Origin: Halobaculum litoreum
Lineage (GTDB): Archaea; Halobacteriota; Halobacteria; Halobacteriales; Haloferacaceae
Direction: 5' to 3'
DNA: 64,000 nt
Assembly: GCF_030127125.1 (NCBI RefSeq)
Contig: NZ_CP126156.1
Coordinates: forward strand, 558,001 to 622,000
Part shown: positions 31,860-41,607 of the stretch, one piece after another
Layout of the letters: each line of letters begins with the position of its first letter
Position numbering within the stretch: the first letter of the stretch is position 1
Made by a program: the position numbers and the translations under genes
Notes under the pieces: model-generated
The model's database searches: none
What the model saw: the letters and a program-made list of their open reading frames with translations, nothing else
Told to the model about the DNA's origin: nothing

Positions 31860-32561
31860 TCACTCGAGGGCGGACGGCCCCTCCCGCAGCGCCGCGACGG
31901 CGTCGGCGACGATCGCCTCGCGGTCGGGCGAGGCGAAACACTCGTGGCCGCCGTCGTACAGCCGGATCCGGTCGGCGGGGAGGCGCTCGCCGATCGCGTC
32001 GGTGCCGACGAGGCCGTCCGTCAGCGTGCAGAAGGCGACCGCCTCGTCGCCGGCCGCCGGCAGCGACGCCTGCGCCCGTCGGATCTCGCGCACGAACGAC
32101 GGGGCGAGCGCGTTCGCCTCGCGGGCCGACGGCTCCGCGAGCGCGCCGAGGGTGTCCCGGTCGGCCTCCACGGACACCAGTTCGCGGCTCGTCGGCAGCG
32201 CCCCCAGCACGCGGAACGGGAGGCGCTGGCTCGGGTGGAGCCCCCACCACGGGCTGAGGTGGACCGCGCGTTCGGGGAGCGTCCCGCTCGCGACGGCGTG
32301 GGCCGCGATCAGGCCCCCCGTCGAGTGGGAGAGCACCCGGTCGAACGCCGGGGCGTCCGCGACGTACGCCGCCAGCGGGGCGAGGTACTCGTCCTCGAAG
32401 CTCCGCACGTTCGTCGGGATCTCGCAGGCGTGCGTTCGGTACCCCTCGTCGGCGAGCGCGTCGAGCAGCCAGCGCGGCTCGGGCTGGGCGGCGGTGTTCC
32501 CCCACCCCATCACGAACAGCAGCGGCTCCCCGTCGTCGGGTCCGTGGACGGTGAACTCCAT
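31860..32561 (-). CDS. Alpha/beta hydrolase
   Basis: 233 residues from the ATG at 32561. LFVMGWGNTAAQPEP is the oxyanion-hole strand; the nucleophile elbow is LSHSTGGLIAAHAV (S-H-S-T-G); the catalytic His is in YDGGHECFASP. Substrate unknown. It sits between grpE and dnaK in the chaperone strand block, so may be co-transcribed. Confidence 0.75.
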   Translation of the reverse strand: MEFTVHGPDDGEPLLFVMGWGNTAAQPEPRWLLDALADEGYRTHACEIPTNVRSFEDEYLAPLAAYVADAPAFDRVLSHSTGGLIAAHAVASGTLPERAVHLSPWWGLHPSQRLPFRVLGALPTSRELVSVEADRDTLGALAEPSAREANALAPSFVREIRRAQASLPAAGDEAVAFCTLTDGLVGTDAIGERLPADRIRLYDGGHECFASPDREAIVADAVAALREGPSALE

Positions 32562-32620
32562 GCGCTCCCTGCACGCGACCGACACAAAACGCTACGGGGC
32601 CCTCGCGGCTCGGTCCCCGC

Positions 32621-33232
32621 CTACTCCTCGTCGCTGACGGTGACCTGCGCGGCCTCGATCACCTTGTCGGCCATCTCGTACCCGTCCTTGTACACGTCGG
32701 CGACGGTGCCGGCGGGCTGGTCGGAGTCGACGCGCATCATCACCTCGTGGCGCTCGGGGTCGACGTCCTCGCCGGGGTCGGGGCTGATGACCGCGACGTT
32801 CTCGTCGCCGAGGATCCGGTCGAACGTCTCCAGCGTGGACTCGACCCCGGGGCGGATGTCGACGTCCTCCTCCTGGTCGAGCGCGCGCACGAGGTTGTCG
32901 CGCACCTCGGTCAGCCGGCTCACGAGGTCCTCCGTGGCCCGCGCCTTCTCCTGTTCCTGTCGCTTCTTCGCGCGCTTCTTGTAGTTCTGGAAGTCGGCCT
33001 TCGTCCGGCGCAGGCTCGACTCCAGTTCCTCGACGCGGTCGGCCGCGTCGGCGGCCTCCCGTTCGAGCGCGGCGACCCGTTCGGCGAGGTCGTCGTCGTA
33101 CGCGGCCGCCTCGTCGGCCAGCGGCGTCTCCTCGACCGACTCCGCGGGGCCGTCGGCCCCGTCGGGCTCCTCGTCGGCGGTCGGCGCGTCCGGCTCGGGC
33201 TCGTCGTGTCCGGCGTCGGCCTCGTCGCTCAT
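32621..33232 (-). CDS. grpE: Nucleotide exchange factor GrpE
   Basis: 203 residues: acidic N-terminal extension, coiled coil (ERVAALEREAADAADRVEEL), then the GrpE core (FQNYKKRAKKRQEQEKARAT, PGVESTLETFDRIL, PAGTVADVYKDGYEMADKVI). Releases ADP from DnaK. First member of the grpE-hydrolase-dnaK-dnaJ block. Confidence 0.93.
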   Translation of the reverse strand: MSDEADAGHDEPEPDAPTADEEPDGADGPAESVEETPLADEAAAYDDDLAERVAALEREAADAADRVEELESSLRRTKADFQNYKKRAKKRQEQEKARATEDLVSRLTEVRDNLVRALDQEEDVDIRPGVESTLETFDRILGDENVAVISPDPGEDVDPERHEVMMRVDSDQPAGTVADVYKDGYEMADKVIEAAQVTVSDEE

Positions 33233-33290
33233 ACCCCACCGAAGCGGTCGCGCGGAAATACGGATTGCGGATCCGGGCGTCGCCGGCGAC

Positions 33291-33500
33291 TCACTCGCCG
33301 CCGTCGCCCTCGGCCGGGTCGTCGCCGGCGGCGGCCGCGCGGAGGTCGTCGATCCGGGTCGCCAGCACCGACAGCGCCGCGTCGGCGTCGACGTACCCCT
33401 TGTCGTACTCGTCGTACACGTCGTCGGCGCCCGCGAGGAACGCCGCGACCGCCTCGTTGATCCCGCCCGCCTCGGCCGCGTCCGCGTCGTCGTCGCTCAT
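33291..33500 (-). CDS. Small acidic haloarchaeal protein
   Basis: 69 residues. [20 protein letters not shown] then LAGADDVYDEYDKGYVDADA. Helical, no motif recognised. It is 58 bases upstream of grpE on the same strand. Low complexity is limited, so I consider it a real gene, but family is unassigned. Confidence 0.5.
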   Translation of the reverse strand: MSDDDADAAEAGGINEAVAAFLAGADDVYDEYDKGYVDADAALSVLATRIDDLRAAAAGDDPAEGDGGE

Positions 33501-33634
33501 ACCCGTCGGTTCGGCGGGTCCGCTTGTGTGACTTACGGGCGGGCCGCGGCGACGGCGGCCCGCGCCGTAAGCTCGGCGTACCGGCCCGGGCCGACGGACT
33601 AACGAACCGGCCGGAGCCCGAACGCCCGACCGAC

Positions 33635-34462
33635 GTGGCAGACAGTCCCCGCCCGGACCCGCCCGACGACCGGACGGCCGCCCCGACGCGGACGGCCGGC
33701 GCCCTCGCGGTCGCGCGCGGCGTCGTCGAGCGCGGGCGCTCGGCGGGCGTCGGCTTCCTCGCGGCGGCGGTCGCGTACTACGCGCTCGTCTCGCTGGTCC
33801 CGCTGGTGGCGCTGGCGGCGCTGGCGCTGGCGACGGTCGCCGGCGAGGCCGTCGCCGACCGGGTGGTCCTCGCCCTCGGCGAGTCGCTCTCCGTCTCCGG
33901 CAGGGAGACCGTCCGACGGGTGCTCACGTCGGCGGCCGGCCGGGCGCGCGCGACCGTCGTCGGGGTCGCGGTGCTCCTGTGGGGCGCGGTCCGCCTGTTC
34001 CGCGGGCTCGACCGGTCCGTCGCCCGGGTGTACGGCGTCGACGACGGCGGCACCGCCCGCCGGGCCCGCGACGCCGTCGCCGCGCTCGCGGCGGTGGTGA
34101 CGGCCGCGGTCGCGCTCGTCGGGGTCGCCCTGCTCGCCCCCGCGTGGGCCCCGGCCGGCCCGGTCGCGGCGGCCGCCGGGTGGGTCCTCCGCGTCGCCGT
34201 CCTCGTCGTCCTCCTCGTGCCCGCCTTCCGCGTGCTCCCCGACGCGCGAGTCACCGTCCGGGAGGTGCTCCCCGGCTGCGTCGTGACGGCCGTCGGCTGG
34301 ACCGCGCTGTTCGTCGGGTTCGAGCGGCTGGTCGGGCTCGCCGGCGGGAGTCCGCTCTCGGGCGCGCTCGGCGGCGCCGTCCTCGCGGTCACGTGGCTGT
34401 ACGCCGCGGCGTACGTCTTCCTCGTGGGCGTCGTCGTCGACGCCGAACTCGCGGCCCGGTGA
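33635..34462 (+). CDS. YihY/virulence factor BrkB-family membrane protein
   Basis: 275 residues from a GTG start at 33635. About six hydrophobic helices, beginning GVGFLAAAVAYYALVSLVPL, a hallmark of this family, and GAVRLFRGLDRSVARVYGV in the middle. Predicted polytopic inner-membrane protein of uncertain role. The start is chosen because the upstream frame is Arg-rich and non-homologous. Confidence 0.8.
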   Translation: MADSPRPDPPDDRTAAPTRTAGALAVARGVVERGRSAGVGFLAAAVAYYALVSLVPLVALAALALATVAGEAVADRVVLALGESLSVSGRETVRRVLTSAAGRARATVVGVAVLLWGAVRLFRGLDRSVARVYGVDDGGTARRARDAVAALAAVVTAAVALVGVALLAPAWAPAGPVAAAAGWVLRVAVLVVLLVPAFRVLPDARVTVREVLPGCVVTAVGWTALFVGFERLVGLAGGSPLSGALGGAVLAVTWLYAAAYVFLVGVVVDAELAAR

Positions 34463-34540
34463 GCGCGGTCGCCGTCGCCCGCTCGCGGTTCACGTGCCCG
34501 CGACGGCGAACTTATGGCGCGCCGGCGACGACTCCCGCCC

Positions 34541-35886
34541 GTGTCGTCGGTCACCCTCACGTACGAGGACGGGACGGTCCGGGTCGCCGGCGCGCCCGAC
34601 GAGTCGCTCCCCGGCGTCGAGGCGGACGCGCGCTCGGGCGACCGCCGCGCCCCCGCCCACCGCTACGCCGCCGTCCGCGACGCGCTCCGCGAGCGCGGTC
34701 ACGACGTGACCGACCGCGTCCTCGACCTCGCCCCCTCCCCGCGCTGTCGTCCGGCTACACCCTCCGCGAGTACCAGCGGGCCGCGCTCGACGCCTGGCGC
34801 GACGCCGGCCGCCGGGGCGTCCTCGAACTCCCCACCGGGAGCGGCAAGACCGTCATCGCGTTGGCGGCGATCGCCGCCGCGGGGACGCCGGCGCTCGTCG
34901 TCGTCCCGACGGTCGACCTGCTGGAGCAGTGGAACCGCGAGCTGTCGTCGACGTTCGACGTCCCCGTCGGCCGCCTCGGCGGCGGCGAGCAGACGGTGGA
35001 AGCGGTCACCGTGTCGACGTACGACTCGGCGTACCTCCGCGCCGACGAGCTGGGCGACCGGTTCGGCCTGCTCGTGTTCGACGAGGTCCACCACCTCGGC
35101 GGCGAGGGGTACCGCGACGTCGCGCGGCTGTTCGCGGCCCCCGCCCGCCTCGGCCTCACCGCGACGTTCGAGCGCCCGGACGGCGCCCACGAGGCGGTCG
35201 CCGACCTCGTCGGGCCGGTCGTGTACGCGCTCGACGCCGACGACCTCGCGGGCGAACACCTCGCGGACTACGAGGTGCGCCGCGTCGAGGTGGAGCTGAC
35301 CGACGCCGAGCGAGAGCGCTACGAGGCCGCGCAGGGCACGTTCGTCGACTACGTCCGCGACGCCGGCATCACGTTCCGCTCGGGATCGGACTACCAGGAA
35401 CTCGTGAAGCGGTCGGGGAACGACCCGCGCGCACGCGAGGCGCTGCTCGCCAAGCAGCGCGCCCGCGAGGTGATGATGAACGCCGACGCGAAACTCGACG
35501 AACTCGCGCGGATCCTCGACCGCCACCGCGGCGAGCGCGTCATCGTGTTCACCGCCCACACCGCGCTCGTGTACCGCATCTCCGAGCGGTTCCTGATCCC
35601 CGCGATCACCGCCGAGACGGGCGTCGAGGAGCGCCGCGAGACGCTCGACCGCTTCCGCGCGGGCACGTACTCCCGCGTCGTCGCGGCGAACGTCCTCGAC
35701 GAGGGGGTCGACGTCCCCGAGGCCAGCGTCGGCGTCATCCTCTCGGGCAGCGGCTCCGAGCGGGAGTTCACCCAGCGACTCGGCCGCGTCCTCCGCCCCG
35801 GCGCCGACGGGACGAAGACCGCGACGCTGTACGAACTGGTGACGAGCGAGACTGCGGAAGAACGGGTCGCACAACGGCGCCGGTGA
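34541..35886 (+). CDS. XPB-type DNA helicase (archaeal Rad25-like), frameshifted
   Basis: About 448 residues. Start is the GTG at 34541; an ATG at 34514 lies in frame but a TTATGG near 34512 better fits a TATA for the GTG. N-terminal DRD-like domain, then helicase motif I PTGSGKT, II DEVHH (VFDEVHHLGGEGY), III LTATFERPDG, and IV-VI with VIVFTAHTALVY and QRLGRVLRPG. A shift near 34738 separates the DRD from the helicase core, in a C-rich run. The next plus-strand gene (36411) is Bax1, the known XPB partner. Confidence 0.88.
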
Positions 35887-35891
35887 CGGGC

Positions 35892-36309
35892 TCAGTTCGG
35901 GCGGACGTCGACGCGGATCGACCCGCCGCTGCTGAACTCGTCGAAGCCGAACGACGTCTCCAGCGTCACCTCCGTCCGTTCGCCGGGGCCGACGGTCACC
36001 TCCGCGGCGACGGTCTCCTCGCGAGCGTCCTCGCCCGAGCCGGCGGCGACGGTCGCCTCCACGACGCCCGACCGCGACTCGCCGGCGGCGTTCTCGACGG
36101 TGACGACCACGAGGAGGTCGCCGTCGTCCCCCTCCACGTCGGCGAAGTCGGCGACGACGAGGCCCGTGTCGGACGGCTCGGTGGGGACGGGCGAGCGCGG
36201 CGGCGTCAACGGGCCGGACGGCGCGGCGGGGGGTGCAGCCGGCGAGCGCGGCGGCGACGCCGGCGGTCGCGGCGCGCGCGAGCGACCCGAGGAGACGGCG
36301 ACGGTTCAC
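35892..36309 (-). CDS. Tat-exported lipoprotein, frameshifted
   Basis: Signal sequence starts with GTG at 36309: NRRRLLGSLARAATAG then AALAGC lipobox. One shift in a six-C run near 36228 joins the signal to PPAAPSGPLTPPRSPVPTE and a beta-rich C-terminus (LVVVTVENAAGESRSGVVEA). This resembles a FxLYD-type domain. Anchored in the membrane facing outside. It lies antisense between XPB and Bax1, with an unknown relation to them. Confidence 0.6.
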
Positions 36310-36410
36310 GTGCCGTGGGTTTCGTGGATCCGGTATGAGCCTTGTCCATTCGCCCACGCCGGCACCGTCGCCGCTTTACCCCCGCCGGCCCACGCGTCGG
36401 TAGACCGGTC

Positions 36411-37958
36411 GTGATCACGAAGGACCTCCTCCGCGTCAGCCGCCGCGGCGGCTACCGCCCGCAGTTCGTCGCCGGCGACGACGACGCCCGCCGTCTCGCC
36501 GCACGGGTGCTCGGCGTGTTCCAGGGCCACGTCGGGGAGCGACGGCGCGACCTCGACGCGGCGCTGGAGCGCCTCGAGCGCGACGCCGACGACTTCAAAC
36601 TCGTCCGCGGGTTCGCCTCGCTGCTGGAGCGCGAGGCCGCCTTCGAGACCCGGGCGCCCCTGCCGCCCCGGCGCGCCCGCCGGGTCGCCTTCGAGGCCGC
36701 CGAAGCGGCGGGGGTCGCGAGCGACGCCGAGCGCGAGACGGCCCTCGCGCGCGCCGCCGACGGGCTCGGCGTCGACCCGGCCGACGTTGAGGCCTCGCTG
36801 TACGCCGACCGCGACGCCGAACGGGTGCTCACGGACTTCGACTCGCGGTGGACGCCCGAGCAACTGCTCGTCCAGTACGACCTCTCGCTGGCCCAGACGG
36901 CGCTGTTCGACGCGACCGAGGTGCGCGTCCGCTCGACGGACCCGAAGGCGCTCGTCTCCGCGGCCAAACGCCTCGGGCTCCTGTACGAGATCCGGGTCGT
37001 CGACGACGGGGACGGCCCGACCGACCGCGAGGTGGTCGTCACCGGGCCGGACGCGCTGTTCCGCCGGACGCGCCGCTACGGCACCGCCTTCGCCCGGCTG
37101 CTGCGAACCGTCGCGGCGACCGCCGGCGAGTGGACGCTGGCGGCCGACATCGACGACCGCGGCCGCGAGTACCTGCTCGAACTCACCCACGACGACGTCT
37201 CCGTCCCGGGCGTCGAGCCGCTCGCGGAGCCGGCGTTCGACTCCGGCGTCGAGGCGGACTTCGCCGCCCGGTTCCGAGCGCTCGACCTCGACTGGGACCT
37301 CACCCGCGAGCCGGAGCCGCTCCGGGTCGGCACGAGCGTGATGATCCCCGACTTCGCGTTCGAGTACCGCCACGCCGACTACCGCGTGTTCTTCGAGGTG
37401 ATGGGCTTCTGGACGCCCGAGTACGTCGAGAAGAAGCTCGACCAGCTCGACCGCGTCGAGGACGTGGAACTGGTCGTCGCCGTCGACGAGTCGCTCGGCG
37501 TCGGCGAGGAGATCGCCGCCCGCGACCACCGCGTCGTCACCTACTCGGGCACCGTCCGCGTGAAGGACGTGGTCGACGTGCTCCGCGAGTACGAGGCCGC
37601 CCTCGCGGGCGAGGTGACCGCTGACCTCCCCGCGGAACTCGTTCCCGATCGGGAGGTCGTGCGGGTCGAGGACCTGGCCGCCGAGCACGGCGTGCCGACG
37701 GACGCGCTCGACGACGTGACGTTCCCCGAGCACCGCCGCCTCGGCGCCACGCTCGTGCGCCCGGCGGTGCTGGACCGCGTCGGCGACGACATCGAAGCCG
37801 GGATGGCGTACGCCGACGCGGAGTCGGTGTTGTCCGACGCGGGCCTCACCGACGCGAGCGCGGCGCTGTCGGCGCTGGACTACCGCGTCGAGTGGGAGGG
37901 GCTCGGCGGGGGGACGGTGCGCGAGAAGGGCGAGGACGGCGACGGCGGCGACGGGTAG
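36411..37958 (+). CDS. Bax1 nuclease (DUF790 family), partner of archaeal XPB
   Basis: 515 residues from a GTG at 36411. DUF790/Bax1 proteins bind archaeal XPB and cut DNA. The N-terminal ITKDLLRVSRRGGYRPQFV is diagnostic. The PD-(D/E)xK-type site is visible as MIPDFAFEYR...VFFEVMGFW...VEKKLDQL. The gene is next to the XPB gene, which strongly supports the assignment. Only the antisense lipoprotein gene intervenes. Confidence 0.88.
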   Translation: MITKDLLRVSRRGGYRPQFVAGDDDARRLAARVLGVFQGHVGERRRDLDAALERLERDADDFKLVRGFASLLEREAAFETRAPLPPRRARRVAFEAAEAAGVASDAERETALARAADGLGVDPADVEASLYADRDAERVLTDFDSRWTPEQLLVQYDLSLAQTALFDATEVRVRSTDPKALVSAAKRLGLLYEIRVVDDGDGPTDREVVVTGPDALFRRTRRYGTAFARLLRTVAATAGEWTLAADIDDRGREYLLELTHDDVSVPGVEPLAEPAFDSGVEADFAARFRALDLDWDLTREPEPLRVGTSVMIPDFAFEYRHADYRVFFEVMGFWTPEYVEKKLDQLDRVEDVELVVAVDESLGVGEEIAARDHRVVTYSGTVRVKDVVDVLREYEAALAGEVTADLPAELVPDREVVRVEDLAAEHGVPTDALDDVTFPEHRRLGATLVRPAVLDRVGDDIEAGMAYADAESVLSDAGLTDASAALSALDYRVEWEGLGGGTVREKGEDGDGGDG

Positions 37959-37965
37959 CTCCGGC

Positions 37966-38499
37966 TTACAGCTCCGGCAACTCCTCTTGGTACCCCTTCG
38001 GCACGACCGACCGGAGTTCGTCGTACAGGTACAGGCCCACGCCGATGGGCACGCGCTCGCCGGCGAGGTCGTGGGCCGCGATCAGGTAGCCCCAGTCGCC
38101 GTCCCACTCGGGGAGGTCCTGGTCGTGGCCGGCGGCGAACGCCGTCGCCTCCCCCGGCGACAGGTCGATCACGTTCCGGGTCGCGAGGTGGCCCCACTTG
38201 CGGACCGCCGTCGTCGTCGGCTTCCAGTGCTCCTGCCGGGTGCGGAGGAACGTCATCCCGACGCCCTCGCGGTCCTGCGGGCTGGGGAGGTCGGCCGCGA
38301 ACGCCCAGACCTTCCCCTTCCCCTTCTCCCAGAAGGTGTGGTCCGCGAACGTCTCCGGCGGGACGCCGAAGCGCGTCTCCCACCACTCCAGCACCTCGGC
38401 GCGCGTGGCGCGGCCGTCGACCTCGCGGTCGTCTGCGGTCGCGGGCAGGCGGTCGAACTGCCCCCCGTCGTTGCCGGGGGCGCCCTCGCCGTCGCTCAC
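37966..38499 (-). CDS. RNA methyltransferase-associated protein (DUF7122-like / COG3270-like)
   Basis: 177 residues from GTG 38499, overlapping the stop of the upstream methyltransferase by four bases (GTGA). WWETRFGVPPETFADHTFWE and LRTRQEHWKPTTTAVRKWGH are the visible conserved blocks. The arrangement matches the domain found at the C-terminus of bacterial RsmF-type enzymes, here as a separate polypeptide. RNA binding is inferred from that analogy. Confidence 0.65.
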   Translation of the reverse strand: MSDGEGAPGNDGGQFDRLPATADDREVDGRATRAEVLEWWETRFGVPPETFADHTFWEKGKGKVWAFAADLPSPQDREGVGMTFLRTRQEHWKPTTTAVRKWGHLATRNVIDLSPGEATAFAAGHDQDLPEWDGDWGYLIAAHDLAGERVPIGVGLYLYDELRSVVPKGYQEELPEL

Positions 38500-39455
38500 G
38501 CGCCCACCTCCGCGTCGGCCGCGGCGTCGTCCGGCGCTCCGCCGACTCGGAGCTTCGCGAGGAAGAACCCGCCCGTGTCGTTGTGGTGCGGGTACACCCG
38601 CGTCGCGCGCGTCACCTGCTCGTCGTACGTCTCGTCGTGCCACTCGATGACCCCGGGGACCGACTCCAGCGGGCAGTCCCAGTCGACGACCTCGCAGTCC
38701 TCCTCGCGGAGCACGTGGTCGAGGACGGCCTCGTTCTCCTCGGGGGCGAACGTACACGTCGAGTAGACGACGGTGCCGCCGGGGCGCGTCGCCTGCACCG
38801 CGCGCCGGAGGATGCCCTTCTGGATGCCCGCGACCTCGTGGACGTGGTCCAGCGTCCACGTGTCGAACGCGTCGGGGTTCTTCCGGATCGTCCCCTCACA
38901 CGAGCAGGGCGCGTCGACGAGCGTCGCGTCGAACGTCTCGAACCCGAACCCGTTGAGCGAGTAGTTGCGCGCGTCCTGCTGGTCGACGACGAGGTTCGTC
39001 GCGCCGAGGCGCTCGGCGTTGTGGCGCAGCGCCGACAGCCGGCCGAGGCTCGTGTCGTTGCCGACGAGCACGCCCGAGTCGTCCATCAGCGCCGCGAGTT
39101 GGGTCGTCTTGCTCCCCGGCGCGGCGCAGGTGTCCCACACGCGGGTGCCGGGGTCGGGGTCCAGCGCCATCGCCGGGAGACACGACACCTCCTCTTGGCC
39201 GTGGACCCAGCCGTGGGCGTACGGCCACGTCGTGCCGGGCGAGCGGTCGGCCATGCGGAACAGGCCGTCGTGCCAGTCGACGCGCTCGTAGTCGGTGCTC
39301 TCCGCGTCGAACGCGCGGGCGACGCGGTCGGCGTCGGCCGCGAGCGTGTTGACGCGGACGACCGACGGGAGCGGCCGGTCGCAGGCGGCCCGGAACGCGG
39401 CCTCGTCGTCGACGAGGGGGAGGTAGCGCTCGAGCACGCCGTCGTCGTCGTTCAT
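38496..39455 (-). CDS. RsmB/NOP-family RNA (cytosine-C5) methyltransferase
   Basis: 319 residues. SAM motif I VWDTCAAPGSKTTQLAALM; motif IV DAPCSCEGTIRKN with the releasing Cys; motif VI YSTCTFAPEENE with the catalytic Cys. The N-terminal SVVRVNTLAA is usual. Makes m5C in tRNA or rRNA. Overlaps the downstream accessory gene by 4 bases, so translational coupling is likely. Confidence 0.9.
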   Translation of the reverse strand: MNDDDGVLERYLPLVDDEAAFRAACDRPLPSVVRVNTLAADADRVARAFDAESTDYERVDWHDGLFRMADRSPGTTWPYAHGWVHGQEEVSCLPAMALDPDPGTRVWDTCAAPGSKTTQLAALMDDSGVLVGNDTSLGRLSALRHNAERLGATNLVVDQQDARNYSLNGFGFETFDATLVDAPCSCEGTIRKNPDAFDTWTLDHVHEVAGIQKGILRRAVQATRPGGTVVYSTCTFAPEENEAVLDHVLREEDCEVVDWDCPLESVPGVIEWHDETYDEQVTRATRVYPHHNDTGGFFLAKLRVGGAPDDAAADAEVGA

Positions 39456-39532
39456 ACCACGCCATCCGCGCCGGCGCGGTAGTCGCTTTCGGACCGCGCG
39501 GACGCGCCGCCGGGGCGCCGCGCCGGCGTAGC

Positions 39533-39538
39533 TTTATG
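39533..39538 (+). promoter_or_regulatory. TATA-like box of the PAC2 gene
   Basis: TTTATG, 24-29 bases before the ATG at 39562. Confidence 0.45.
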
Positions 39539-39561
39539 TCACACTCCGAGCGACACGGGCT

Positions 39562-40353
39562 ATGGGACACATCGACGTGGTCGCCGAGCGCTCGTTCGAC
39601 GAGCCGGTGTTGGTCGAGGGGCTGCCCGGCGTCGGCCTCGTGGGGAAGATCGTCGTCGACCACCTGGTGGAGGCGCTCGACATGGAGCTGTACGCGACCG
39701 TCCACTGCGAGGCGCTGCCCGCGGCGGCCGCCTACACCGGCGGCGACCGTGCGGTGCGGACGCCGCTCCGGCTGTACGCGGCGCCCGAGGCGGACCTGCT
39801 GGTGCTCCAGTCGGACGTGCCCGTCTCCCCGGACGCCGCCGAGGAGTTCGCCGCGTGCATCGAGGGGTGGTTCCGCGAGGAGTCGGTCACGCCGCTGTAC
39901 GTCGCGGGACTGCCCCGCGAGGGGGCGACCGACGCAGCGGCCGCGGACGGACGCGAGGACGGCGGCGAAGACGACGCGGCGCCGGCGTCGTCGCTCAGGG
40001 GGCTCGCGGTCGGCTCGGGGGCGGCCCTGCTCGACGACGTCGGCGTGCCGGCGCCCGAGTCCGCGGGGCTGATCTCCGGGCCGACGGGCGCGCTGTTGGC
40101 CCACGCGATGGCGCGCGACCTGCCCGCCGTCGGGCTGGTCGTCGACGTGGACCCGCAGTTCCCCGACCCCGCGGCCGCCCGCGTCGTGCTGGAGGAAGCG
40201 GTCGAGCCGATCACCGGCGTCGACGTCGACGTCGAGGCGCTGACGGCGCAGGCAGAGCGCATCCAGCGTGCGAAAGAACAGCTGGCCGTACAGATGCGCG
40301 GCCGGGACGACGAGGCCATCTCGCAGGCACAGCGGCTCCGGATGTACCAGTAG
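39562..40353 (+). CDS. PAC2-family protein (proteasome assembly chaperone-like)
   Basis: 263 residues. PVLVEGLPGVGLVGKIVVDHL and GLISGPTGALLAHAMARD are family hallmarks. An acidic insert of about 30 residues lies mid-protein. Archaeal PAC2 proteins may assist proteasome assembly; this gene is far from psmB (13 kb). ATP-grasp fusion is absent. Confidence 0.82.
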   Translation: MGHIDVVAERSFDEPVLVEGLPGVGLVGKIVVDHLVEALDMELYATVHCEALPAAAAYTGGDRAVRTPLRLYAAPEADLLVLQSDVPVSPDAAEEFAACIEGWFREESVTPLYVAGLPREGATDAAAADGREDGGEDDAAPASSLRGLAVGSGAALLDDVGVPAPESAGLISGPTGALLAHAMARDLPAVGLVVDVDPQFPDPAAARVVLEEAVEPITGVDVDVEALTAQAERIQRAKEQLAVQMRGRDDEAISQAQRLRMYQ

Positions 40354-40484
40354 CGTCGTCCGGAGCGTGACGCCGCCGCCGCGGCCGGGAGCGGGGTCGC
40401 TCCCCCGCGAGCGACCGTGCCGGGGACCGCCACTCCGTGTGGGATGGGGAAACGACTAACACCGCCGCCGCCACCCCTTCCAGC

Positions 40485-41603
40485 ATGACGCAGTTCTCCG
40501 ACCGCGTGGAGCGCATCTCCATCAGCGGCATCCGCGAGGTGTTCGAGGCCGCCGGCGCCGACGCCATCAACCTCGGGCTGGGCCAGCCGGACTTCCCGAC
40601 GCCCGACCACGCCAAGCGCGCGGCGATCGACGCCATCGAGGCCGGCGACACCGACGCCTACACCGGGAACAAGGGGATCCCGGCGCTGCGCGAGGCGATC
40701 GCCGCGCGCCACGAGGCGGACATGGGCGTGACGGTGTCCCCCGACGACGTGATCGCCACCGCCGGGGGGAGCGAGGCGCTCCACCTCGCGATGGAGGCGC
40801 ACGTCGACCACGGGGAGGAGGTGCTCATCCCCGACCCGGGGTTCGTCGCCTACGACGCGCTCGCGAAGCTCGCGGGCGGCGAGCCGGTGCCGGTCCCGCT
40901 GCGCGAGGATCTCACCATCGACCCCGCCGCCGTCGAGGAGCGGATCACCGACGACACCGCCGCGTTCGTCGTGAACTCGCCCGGCAACCCGACGGGCACC
41001 GTCTCCTCGGAGGCGGACGTCCGCGAGTTCGCCCGCATCGCGCGCGAACACGACGTGCTGTGCGTCTCCGACGAGGTGTACGCGCCGTTCGTGTTCGACG
41101 GCGAGCACCGCTCGCCGCTGGAGTTCGAGCGCGACAACGTCGTCGTCGTCGACGCCTGTTCGAAGCGCTACTCGATGACGGGGTGGCGGCTCGGCTGGGT
41201 CACCGGGTCGAGCGAGCGGATCGAACGGATGCTCCGCGTCCACCAGTACGTGCAGGCCTGTGCGTCCGCCCCCGCCCAGTTCGCCGCCGAAGCCGCCCTC
41301 TCGGGGCCGCAGGGCGTGGTCGACGAGATGCGCGACGCCTACGAGCGTCGCCGCGACCTCGTCGTCTCGGGGCTCGCCGACGCCGGGCTCGAGTGTCCCA
41401 GCCCGCAGGGCGCCTTCTACGCGATGCCGCGGGTGCCCGACGGCTTCGTCGACGAGTGCATCGAGCGCGGGGTGATCGTCGTCCCCGGCGAGGCGTTCGG
41501 CGAGCACGGCGCCGGGCACGCGCGCATCTCGTACGCCGCCGGCGAGGACGACCTGCGCGACGCGCTGGAGCTGATCGCCGAGGCCGCCGAGGCGGTCCGG
41601 TAA
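40485..41603 (+). CDS. Class I/II PLP-dependent aminotransferase
   Basis: 372 residues from the ATG at 40485. GLGQPDFPTPDHAKRA, YTGNKGIPALREAIA, NSPGNPTGTV, SDEVYAPFVFDG and the PLP Lys in SKRYSMTGWRLGW follow the aspartate aminotransferase fold-type I order. The specific amino acid is not predictable. The next gene starts 4 bases after its stop and is also a PLP enzyme, so the pair is an operon. Confidence 0.88.
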   Translation: MTQFSDRVERISISGIREVFEAAGADAINLGLGQPDFPTPDHAKRAAIDAIEAGDTDAYTGNKGIPALREAIAARHEADMGVTVSPDDVIATAGGSEALHLAMEAHVDHGEEVLIPDPGFVAYDALAKLAGGEPVPVPLREDLTIDPAAVEERITDDTAAFVVNSPGNPTGTVSSEADVREFARIAREHDVLCVSDEVYAPFVFDGEHRSPLEFERDNVVVVDACSKRYSMTGWRLGWVTGSSERIERMLRVHQYVQACASAPAQFAAEAALSGPQGVVDEMRDAYERRRDLVVSGLADAGLECPSPQGAFYAMPRVPDGFVDECIERGVIVVPGEAFGEHGAGHARISYAAGEDDLRDALELIAEAAEAVR

Positions 41604-41607
41604 CCCC

